56,894 bases of DNA. Source: Acanthaster planci (Eukaryota; Echinodermata; Asteroidea; Valvatida; Acanthasteridae). The notes beneath the pieces are model-generated. The model was not told the origin of the DNA. It did not search any database and worked only from the letters and a program-made list of their open reading frames with translations. The DNA is taken from positions 968,404-1,025,297 of the forward strand of contig NW_019091418.1 of the NCBI RefSeq assembly GCF_001949145.1. The letters are read 5' to 3'. The position numbers were made by a program, and so were the translations under genes. Below, piece after piece: positions 49,401 through 56,894 of this stretch (positions are counted from its first letter, which is position 1; every line of letters begins with the position of its first letter).

Positions 49401-52400
49401 AGATTTCAAGAACGGTACACTAATTACTACAGATCTACATGTATGTGTATGTAGCTTGAATAAGTTTTATTGCAATGTAGATAGCACCTAAACAAAAACA
49501 GTGTATGCATGATTTTCCTGAATATGAAATAAGGATGTTCCTTCCCTGTCTGCACTATTTTTGTTTCCGGCATGCATTCATGCACATCAACAAAACATAA
49601 TCTGAAACAGTACTCTATAAATAGCTCTTAATTCAGCTACAGAAATTTCCTCAAAAACGAAGTCTAACATAACAATATAAACTACCAGTGAAAATGTGCA
49701 CCAGCTAGAATGGTTCATGTACATGTACATGTATGTACCTTTGGTAAATGTGCACATACATGTAGTACAATCATGTACCAGTACCGGGGGAGGGGGGATA
49801 TATGTGTGTACTCCAATGGTGGACCGAAGACTGCAGAAACCAAACCTACATGTACACGTAGTTGGAATCATTTCTAACTCTCTTCAGGAGTTACAAAAAG
49901 TTGGAAAGGTAATTTAGTACAACCTCATGGACCGCCAGTAAGGCCACACAAAAATGGTACATGTACAGGAACACGGTTACGGTGTGATACTCAACATTGC
50001 TGGCAAGAGAGGGAAGCGCTGGTGTTATTACAGAACATGGTGTACATAAAGGACACGCTGTCACTTGAGAGCAATCAAGTTTGTTAAGCGTGAAAACTGA
50101 TCCTTAAACACATCATTCAGAATCTATCTTAATTACAATCAAGATATTTTCCCCACTTATTTCCACAAAATGAAGGGTTTGAGACCGTACCGGTATGCTT
50201 TTTGTCTTCAAAGAAACACTGTACATGTGAGAAAATATAAACATGTACTTAGTACATGCAGTAACCCTGTTTTAGAAACTCATAATGAAATTTAACTTTG
50301 CCTCCATGAACTTGAACAATTCAATTATTTACGTTACCCATTTAACTCTGACCTTCCCCAACCACACAGAATTAAACAGTAGTAAAGTGTTTAATTCTGT
50401 GGGGTTAGGTCTGGTAGGCCCATAACAGCTGGCTTTTGCATTGGGTTTGGCATACCTCAGAAAAACAAAGCCCAACAGCCTCTGTGCAAAAAGTCCCACA
50501 TGGGTGTTTAACTTTGTGTGAATGGGGAAGGTTAGGGCCAGCAACCCTTGGGGGTTAGGGTTAATGTTTACTGTATAGCTGGTATTTCCCACTAGCCCCT
50601 AAAAAAAAGAAAAATCCATCCAAGTGCAAAGTTAAGTCTACCATACATACATGTAGGTGTGCCACTAAGCAACAAACTCTTGATCTGGTGAATATGAAAG
50701 AAGACAGCATTTTCTTGAACACATTTGAATGACATGTTCTAAAGCATCCAATTGCCAAAACTGCCGAAAAAAAACCATCCAATTTGCCGGTCAAATACCA
50801 CTGGCTCAATGAGTGCAAAATGTCAACAACAGCACTGCACGATGAGCAAACTTCATCTGCTGAAATCAAGTGCTGATTGAAGAGAAATGGACTTTGTAAT
50901 GCAGTTAAGCTGAAGCAAAATACCCCACTAAAATTCCTGACAAGGAGGAACAGAAAGCAAATAACACATGCCAACTTTTCACACAGCTGAATATGAGCCA
51001 CACTGTATAATGTGCATGGGTACTGTACTAAGAAATTCAAGCAGGTTACAGTAGACAATGTGAAAACATGTTCACCAGGATGAAAACATCCCCCGCCCTT
51101 TTATATCCCCGCTTCACAATTAATGTTCTTCCTGTGATGTCATGATCCATGGCTTGATGATTAAAGCATGCAGAACTACACGTACATCTACACCTACACA
51201 CAGACTTTTCACTAGTGTCCCACGTGTCCAACCCCACTACTCATATTGGTGAAAAAATGAGAAAATCTTTTATGAACCCTAACAGTCCCAAATCCTCCAA
51301 TTTTTAATATGATTTTACATACACCCTTGGGGGTCACCCGGGTTAGGTTTAAAAAGAAATCAAAACAGTTAAAAACAGATGAAGATGTTAACCCAAACTA
51401 AAAGACACTGCATGCTGCTTCCAAATTTACATAAAAGGCTATAGAGTTTCAGGATGGTACATGTAGGGTCAGGGTGCGGGAGTCACATTGGTGCAGTGAT
51501 ATACATACCGGGTACATGTACTCTCCTCGTCGTCCACCTCTGTGACCTGGGTTTGAATCTCATTCTAGCTGACATGTGTACATACATGCAGGATTTTTGT
51601 CCCAAACTCCTACAGGTACAGTGTACATATACATGTATGTATACCTGGGTTTTTTTTCCTAGAAACTCTAAACCCCCAAACAATTCTGATCTTTCACGTA
51701 CCAGGACACGTGCACGAGCAACTGTAAATCCTCGCTTTTCCCACCTTGCTAAATGATGGCCCATTGAAAATCATCCTAGAGATGACATGGTTCTCATCAA
51801 TAAATAAAGTTGTGAAGAAAAATATTAGGTACATGTACACCAGGTACGGCTAGTGTGATTTTTCAAGCCAAATGCAATTGAGTTGGCCCACCTCTATACA
51901 GGTACATGTAAGTACCTGGTACAGTAAGTCTTCTGTGGTTAATGCCACATTGTACATTCCACAAACGAAAGAAATATTTACAACAGAAATCTGAGAAATC
52001 TTTCTCTTTCTGATACCGGTATGTTGCCAGCCAGCATACATGTACAGTGTACATGATAAAAAAGGGAGGGAAGAAATGTGTACATTTCACCATCTGACTG
52101 TTCTGTATCTACAGACCGGTACATGTACATGTATACATGTATGTACACTACCAGTGCCGATATGACCAAAGGCCAAACACTGCAAGGTTGCTTTGTTTAA
52201 GGGAAATACCGTAAATAAAGCATTTAAGTGCATACGGACATGTACATGTAGGAATGCTTACATTTACTGTGTACACACAAGTTGAATTTTTTTTTCAATT
52301 TTCTACAACATTTATTTGCGCAAACTCATCCCTATCAATGTTCTAGAGTAACTCTGCCGTGACCAAATTGGGCCCCGCAAAGTTCCATTTATTTGTCTGG

Positions 52401-55400
52401 TTTTAAACTAAGGCGCAGAGGTTACAATCTTTACATGGACCAACATTTTCTGCGAGCCGGAGACACACTTCGTGGTGGCAGTTTCACATTTGATTTACAT
52501 TATTTGATCTACTGATCCACAATGACAGCTTCATATATTTGATTTAATTGATCTACTGATCCACAATGACAGCTTCATATATTTGATTTAATTGATCTAC
52601 TGATCCACAATGACAGCTTCATATATTTGATTTAATTGATCTGTTGATGCACAATGTGGGGATTGGGAGCCCCAGTGCTGCATTGAATACAGGGCATTTT
52701 GTAGAAAAAATATCACTACAATAACAGATTGATTTCCAGATTTGCAATCTTATTAAACATAATAAAGAAGAAATCAAGGTTTTGTGCAATTGCTAGGGTA
52801 AGTTTTTCTAAGTTTGGCCTTGTCCGATGTGGCTAGAAGTGGTATCAGGCTCGGGAATAGACAAACACTGACTTGACAGTACCATACATGGATCGGCATG
52901 TCCTTATCCTACATGAAGAAAATCCAATCTAAATGTACCTGTCCAGGGACGGATCTACATGTAGCGTTCAGGAATGGGAAGGGGGAGGGTGTTGATGGGT
53001 GGACTAAAGGGATGCCCTGCTACTGTATAAAGGAGATCCAATGGAAATCAACATGTACATGTGCTTGTGTACATGTACATTGTAATTGTTTTACTACCTG
53101 GTACATGTGTAGATGGATAGAAGGACAGCGCGATCCTTGTCCAGGACTTTTTTATTTTTTGGTAGGCTTACTCATTTTCCATCATTTCACTAGTATTGGT
53201 ACATTAGTCCGCAGCTGAACGGGTCAGTTACATGTACAACCCCCCCCCGCCCCTGATCTGCCTCTGCTCTACACGAGGCAAGTCTTAAACGCATTTTAAT
53301 TTGATATGAGCACGTATGAAAGCCTGTAAAGGTAGAGCTGGGGGCATACTAACCAAGATGTACATAGAAACTGTCCCTACCGGTAATTCAATCTCAGACA
53401 TGCTGCAATCACTAACGCTGAACCAACCAATTGCCAATGGCATGTCATGGTCCCCAACACAGGACACATACATGTACATTTGCGTCAGTGTGATTAAATG
53501 CCCAACCATACATGTACATTTGTTCATGTACATGTACTATACATGTACTATACATGCACTATACATGTACTATACATGTACTATACATGTACTATACATG
53601 TACTATACATGTACTATACATGTACTATACGTGTACTGTACTATGTACATGCTCTCTGACTAATTACATAAACTGTATACAGGTACAACATGATAAAGGT
53701 ACATGTAGCACTCCAATTCTTACAGAGAAACTGCATACATGTAGGTACAGACACGTACACGTACATGCATGGGATATTCCCTGTTTGCTGGAACTTTGAC
53801 CGCACTGAAACAACTGAGTTTTTTCTGCATCCTGCTTTCACATGGGGAGTTGCTGTTCCTGGAATCATGAAGAAAAACACACACAAATACCAGGTGGATG
53901 TGGAGCAAAGTTCATGATGACGACTGCTACAGTACATTGACCCAAAAAAGGGGGGGGGGAATTCATCCCGTCCACATTTGTCAGCTCTACATGTACATCA
54001 CTACCGAGCTACAGTGCCTTCAGTCAGTTTGACACCAATTTTGTGACAATCAGACATACATGTACCGTACAGCACCAATTATTCCAGGACAAATCAGCAC
54101 CATCGTCAATACATACATGTACATGTACCGGTACATACAGACTGGCATACTGTACAGTTGGGGCAAAAGGTACATGTACATGTATACAGTTACAATACTG
54201 GTGGTTGAAAAAGAGTTCTCCTCAGGTTTTTGCTGTTTGAAATAGCTTTGCCAACTTTTTCTTTATGAGGTCAGACAAATTGTATCTCAGCTTAATGTTC
54301 ATAGTGTGTACGTCAATTGAAACTGCTCAGAGACATTAATTACTGTTTAAGATAATATCATTTTTGAAAAATCAATTGGTAAAAATACAAATTTACATTT
54401 TCCCCCTTATGGTGTTTCAAAAACACTTCAGAAAATGTTCCACTGCAACCACGAGAAGTGACAAAATATACAGAAAGTGGCACTAAATATTACGGTTGGA
54501 GTTCATGTACATGTAAAATTTTGATAAATCATACAATACATGTACACTGTATGTCTCTGAGTGTTTTTACTTGAAACATGCACCATGTACACCACCGGTA
54601 AGTACAGACCCATCTTGTCTGTCCTCATGAAAAGAAAAGTTGGTAGGAATGAGTTAAGTTGGAGAACAGAATGTTTTGTTCTACCACGTGTGTGTAAACT
54701 TTTTGCCCCAACTGCATTTGGCTTTCAACCATGTCAATTTCCATTGACACGAACAATTTGCGAAAATTCTTTTTTTGTTTTGTTTTACCAGGTGTACGTG
54801 TTCATGTATGTCAACTTTTTGCCCCAACTGAATGTGGCCTTCAACTTCCAATGACCCATAAAATTTGAGAAAATTTTTTTTTTTTCATCAAGTGTATCTA
54901 TACGTTTTGTCCAAACTGCATGTGGCCTTCACTTTCCAATGACCAGATGACACGTACAATGTGAGTTGAACTTGAAAATATAAAAGGAATTTAAAAATTG
55001 TCAACAGAACAAGAAGTACTGTTCATCTCTTAAACCTTGCTGGCTTGGTTGGAGATGGCTGGAGATGCTCCTTGACGCAAGAGACTATTTTTAGTGATTA
55101 TAATGGACAAGTACCAGTACAATTAGGTATGTTGTTGTAACTGATTTTGTAAGTTTGTTCATCAACAATCTGCCGGTCAGTACGACCGAATATGCAGATA
55201 TTTGATCGAATTGAAGGTGGAACATTCAAATAGTGAATTATTCGAATTGCAGGTCGAACATTCAAATAGTGAATTATTCGAATTGCAGGTCGAACATTCA
55301 AATCGTGAATTATTCGAATTGACTAGGCCCTATGTTAAATACATGAGAACTGGACAGTGTATGGGGTCTGGGCATTCAGGGTTCACACAATAGACTGCTT

Positions 55401-55798
55401 ATGATTTGACTCCATGTCTGAATGGTTAAAAAGTTCCATTACAAAAAACTGACTTTCGCATGCATGATGAACGGGTGTACCGCATATCAAGTACCACTAC
55501 ATACATGTACTGTACATGGCCGACTAACTTACAGTACATGTAGATGCGAAACTTTGTAAATATGTATTATGGGGCGTTTCGAGGCCTCAGCAGGAAGTAG
55601 AATGGCACTAGGACAATGATGCTTTTAAGGAAGGTCATTTCAAATTCCAGACTAGAACCTGAACAACTTCCACATTTCCGTCGCCCCACCTGTCTGGCTT
55701 GCTGGCGCATGTACACAGCACCAGCACTATCGTGAGGCTGATAAGGGTTGCTATGGTGACCAGTAGCCCCAACACCAAGTTGTGTGCCAATCTTGAGT
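30542..55798 (-). CDS. PAG1: PAG1/Cbp-like transmembrane adaptor (5' end not found)
   Basis: Coding exons, in transcript order: 55798-55690, 45145-45073, 41583-40787, 40274-40166, 39312-39112, 33637-33499, 31413-30542. All are GT-AG and all junctions are in frame, giving about 765 aa without the first exon. Seen: a membrane helix (NLVLGLLVTIATLISLTIVL) followed by CTCASK, a likely palmitoylation site; about 20 tyrosine motifs (YASV, YTSV, YAKV, YQTI, YEPV, YEEI, YESV, YENV and others); Pro-rich LPELPPTPMPP and DEEVPPVPYKPP, the latter like the EEEAPPPVPVK of vertebrate PAG1; and C-terminal ETRL. Known: PAG1/Cbp is a raft adaptor that, when phosphorylated, recruits Csk and Fyn through SH2 domains and binds EBP50 PDZ through a C-terminal TRL. 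Inferred: the same plasma-membrane role. It is nearly twice as long as human PAG1 (432 aa). Other transmembrane adaptors (LAX1, LAT) lack this combination, but orthology needs a tree. Gene symbol is by family. Confidence 0.82.
31961..32030 (-). repeat. Dispersed repeat family C, copy 4
   Basis: The minus strand reads GACCAGCGTCATAAGGTTTG then TGCACAGGGTGTCA. After that this copy has ATATACATGTATATGTATAT where copies 2 and 3 have unrelated sequence. Confidence 0.55.
33499..33637 (-). CDS. PAG1-like exon with YEEI
   Basis: 139 bp after a TTGCTATGCAG acceptor, ending GGAG|GTCAGG in phase 1. RAPRVYEEITDE contains YEEI, the preferred Src-family SH2 ligand when phosphorylated. Confidence 0.85.
38113..38308. 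repeat. Tandem array, 42-bp unit, 4.7 copies
   Basis: GACCAGCCATTGGCAGGTCA starts each unit at 38113, 38155, 38197, 38239 and 38281. The four full copies are identical by eye and the last is cut after about 28 bp. The unit is 14 codons long and open on both strands. It lies in a PAG1-like intron. Confidence 0.92.
39112..39312 (-). CDS. PAG1-like exon with YQTI and YEPV
   Basis: 67 codons. The acceptor is TCTGCCTCCTCTCAG and the donor CAG|GTAATT. An Arg/Gln-rich helix (SLEVVRARQQAEQNARIAAH) leads into YQTI, DGIYEPVDD and SPPPLPS. The open frame runs further upstream, but only this acceptor keeps phase and has a good pyrimidine tract. Confidence 0.82.
39596..39646. repeat. Palindromic ACATGTAC/AAGTAC array
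   Basis: TACATGTACTTGTACATGTA, then CATGTACAAGTACAAGTACA and TGTACATGTAAGTAC: almost wholly self-complementary. Confidence 0.8.
39675..39880 (+). repeat. Dispersed repeat family A, copy 2
   Basis: Same-orientation counterpart of 5070-5250, diverged but collinear over about 180 bp. It lies in a PAG1-like intron. Confidence 0.65.
40166..40274 (-). CDS. PAG1-like exon, Ala-rich linker
   Basis: 109 bp between a TTGGAATAG acceptor and a CAG|GTAGGC donor. Encodes an Ala/Gly/Val-rich linker ending KKREPPYTQ. Tyr in YTQ-V is split from its +3 residue by the intron. Confidence 0.82.
40787..41583 (-). CDS. PAG1-like large exon with seven Tyr motifs
   Basis: 797 bp, phase 0 to phase 2. Tyrosine motifs in order: YDVI, YASV, YNSI, YTSV, YSRL, YARL, YKPP. 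Pro-rich LPELPPTPMPPVTP and VPPVPYKPPDL are SH3-type ligands. A short GAVGGAVGGAIGGAV repeat precedes the acidic DDDEEVPPVP block that most resembles vertebrate PAG1. Confidence 0.9.
42303..42889 (-). mobile_element. TTAA-flanked MITE, copy 2
   Basis: Begins TTAAACCACTTGCCGCCGGG and ends CCGGCAGCAAGTGGTTAA. It is collinear with the reverse complement of 12881-13479 over most of its length (shared ATAGTGGAGATAATCCAGCC, TAATCTGGCCCCTATTGA). It carries ATACATGTACATGTA at about 42572-42586, absent from copy 1. 587 bp, in the PAG1-like intron between 41583 and 45073. Confidence 0.8.
45073..45145 (-). CDS. PAG1-like exon: acidic juxtamembrane segment
   Basis: 73 bp after a pyrimidine-rich TTTTTTTTTCAG acceptor. 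GRDDETKGDTEKEEIQLTNN leads to GVPE and a GTAAGA donor. Phase 2 in, phase 0 out, matching both neighbours. Confidence 0.75.
47983..48010. repeat. (ACATGT)n array
   Basis: Four ACATGT units in a row with TACATGCATG at the end. One of the longest uninterrupted examples. Confidence 0.8.
48241..48310. repeat. ACATGTAC cluster
   Basis: ATACATGTACAT, ATACATGTACATGTACAGTG and TACATGTACATTGTACACGT occur within 70 bp. Confidence 0.7.
50351..50532. repeat. Nested inverted repeats
   Basis: ACCTTCCCCAACCACACAGA... (50351-50377) pairs with 50506-50532, and its inner half (50364-50377) also pairs with 50389-50402. Three related arms thus give two alternative hairpins. Confidence 0.6.
51283..51335 (+). repeat. 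Dispersed repeat family B, copy 2
   Basis: Plus-strand counterpart of 5473-5537. Short CCTAACAGTCC and CAATCCTTC relatives also occur in the hairpin at 19991-20052 and near 46930-47070, so this may be a terminal part of a larger family. Confidence 0.65.
51485..51580 (+). mobile_element. Possible second SINE family
   Basis: CCACCTCTGTGACCTGGGTT followed by TGAATCTC resembles a SINE body with a B box. An ACATGTAC motif lies within the head. No clear A box or tail can be seen. Confidence 0.35.
52505..52660. repeat. Tandem array, 44-bp unit, about 3.4 copies
   Basis: TTGATCTACTGATCCACAAT followed by GACAGCTTCATATAT recurs at a 44-bp spacing (CTGAT cores at 52512, 52556, 52600). The last copy is diverged. 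Confidence 0.88.
53529..53640. repeat. Tandem array, 11-bp unit TATACATGTAC, about 10 copies
   Basis: Near-perfect 11-bp repeats, with one GCAC and one GTGTAC variant. The unit contains the ACATGT core of the dispersed motif. Confidence 0.9.
54695..54966. repeat. Degenerate tandem repeat, three units of about 90-116 bp
   Basis: TTTTGCCCCAACTGCAT, TGGCYTTCAA, TTCCAATGAC and AATTTGMGAAAATT recur in the same order from about 54701, 54817 and 54905. Confidence 0.7.
55206..55320. repeat. Tandem array, 36-bp unit, 3.2 copies
   Basis: TCGAATTGCAGGTCGAACAT followed by TCAAATAGTGAATTAT repeats at 55206, 55242, 55278 and (partial) 55314. The unit is 12 codons, so it opens reading frames on both strands. 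It lies in the PAG1-like intron about 370 bp from the transmembrane exon. Confidence 0.88.
55690..55798 (-). CDS. PAG1-like exon: transmembrane helix
   Basis: 109 bp between a CTTTCATTACAG acceptor and an AG|GTGGGG donor. It encodes SRLAHN, about 23 hydrophobic residues, and LCTCASKPD. The type III topology (short outside, no signal peptide) fits this adaptor class. The exon with the start codon must lie upstream and was not found. Confidence 0.8.
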
Positions 55799-56894
55799 CT
55801 GTAATGAAAGGCAAAGGAAAAATAGTAAGAGAAACTAGGGAAAACCACCTTGCAGGATTCCTGAGACATGATAATGAAATGCAATAGATCTTCATAAAGG
55901 TCCAAAAATAACATAAATTAGCTTTGCTGTCATCTCACCATGCTCAACTTGTACAGGTCAGGATAAACTTTCTCCACATACATGTACTCAAAGTAACGGT
56001 AGTAAGCTATTTGCCAAATTTCTCAGAGGGATTGCCAAATCACCTTTAAATATCTTATTGCAAACATGAAGCTGTTAAAACACAGAAGCGGTGTCAGGCA
56101 ATCTGTGAAATTTCATCTGGCATGCTGTCATTTTGTACCAAGTACCACAGCGGTTAACAGGCGAAGCCTAAAAGTGTGTGGTGCATCTAACACTAAAGAG
56201 ATAAACTCTGAGAAGCTCAAAGACAATTTGGATGGGAGGTGGTCTAAACACAAGCTTGAAGGCAAGTTTGCAAAATACTGTACTCAAACCTTGAAAAAAT
56301 GCACTTTTGGAGGTCATCATTGATATCTGCAGATTGATCTCACCTTTGTACATGTACATGTATTATCCAGGCACTCAGGAAACGTCCTGCGGATTTATTC
56401 CAAGGAAGGCAAACTATGAGCTACATACATCATTACACCTGTACATGTATATGTACAGTACTTGAGTGTCAAAACTGAGCACTAATTCTTGGGGCAGCGA
56501 ACTCAAAAATTGAAACGATGAAATGGAATGCCACACAGAGAAAATAACAAATTTGAAAAATTACAGGCAAGTGCAAATGGTGTACACACATGTGTACGTT
56601 GTACCTTAAATGTCTTGTGTATTAACTGGTATGAAGAGTACATGTACATGTATAATGTACATTCTGTGATTTTGTCGCCTTAAACATAATGTTTATGAAA
56701 TACATGTATACATGTGTACAGTATACTGTACACAACAAAGTTATGTTTGGCTCTATGTACATGTACATGTATGTTTAACAGAATTCTTGGTACCACGCAT
56801 AATGCTGTACTGTTGTTCCTTTTTGTGGACAAATAAAATGACTATTTTTATGTACACTGTACACTAATATGTACTATGTACATGTACAATAAGT
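55799..56894. other. Window end upstream of the transmembrane exon
   Basis: No start-codon exon that fits the phase of the transmembrane exon was recognised. It ends in dense ACATGTACATGT motifs (56348, 56638, 56755, 56875). Confidence 0.5.

Larger units (their letters stand above)
45146..55689. other. 10.5-kb PAG1-like intron
   Basis: Beyond the tandem arrays and inverted repeats listed separately, this intron is filled with scattered ACATGTAC, GTACCGGTAC and TGTACAGTGTACA motifs. No exon with both good splice sites and fitting phase was recognised. Confidence 0.55.

Noticed and set aside
53316-53799. Repetitive Cys/Tyr/His-rich frames
   Set aside because: Translations of the 11-bp TATACATGTAC array.
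54695-54966. CRISPR-like or regularly spaced repeat
   Set aside because: Three diverged units with uneven spacing in a eukaryotic intron; an ordinary degenerate tandem duplication.

Overview
The window is a piece of a metazoan draft nuclear genome. It has short in-phase exons with canonical splice sites, introns up to about 10 kb, a 497-base run of N, and much repeat-derived sequence. The abundant palindromic ACATGTACATGT-type motifs, the AGGCCTA clusters, and the mix of gene families suggest a marine invertebrate, perhaps a non-vertebrate deuterostome. The sequence alone does not fix the phylum.

I can support three protein-coding genes, all on the minus strand. (1) About 8.87-1.47 kb: a complete CDCA7-family gene with seven coding exons (297 aa as modelled) ending in the 4CXXC zinc-finger domain. 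CDCA7 partners the HELLS remodeler in DNA-methylation maintenance. (2) About 21.59-12.61 kb: an eight-exon JmjC/cupin 2-oxoglutarate oxygenase (435 aa as modelled). It has a signal peptide, an intact HxD...H iron triad, a degenerate EF-hand-like segment and a C-terminal HDEL, so it should be an ER-lumenal hydroxylase. Its last intron appears to use a GC-AG splice pair. (3) From 55.8 kb (5' end not found) to 30.54 kb: a transmembrane scaffold that I read as a PAG1/Cbp homologue. It has one membrane helix with a juxtamembrane CxC, about 20 tyrosine motifs including YEEI and YENV, proline-rich segments and a C-terminal ETRL PDZ ligand.

The rest is introns and intergenic DNA. Notable items are two copies of a TTAA-flanked MITE (one carries an extra ACATGTACATGTA block the other lacks), a copy of CDCA7 exon 3 with its flanking intron inserted into the last intron of the JmjC gene, tRNA-derived SINE copies, several foldback elements (one spans the assembly gap), four dispersed repeat families, and tandem arrays with 11, 36, 42 and 44 bp units. 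ACATGTACATGT motifs are much denser from about 34 kb onward, in the PAG1-like introns, than in 24.7-28.9 kb.

I see no CRISPR, rRNA, functional tRNA or intact transposase. The three genes share a strand but not an obvious pathway: chromatin, ER oxygenase, and membrane tyrosine-kinase scaffold.
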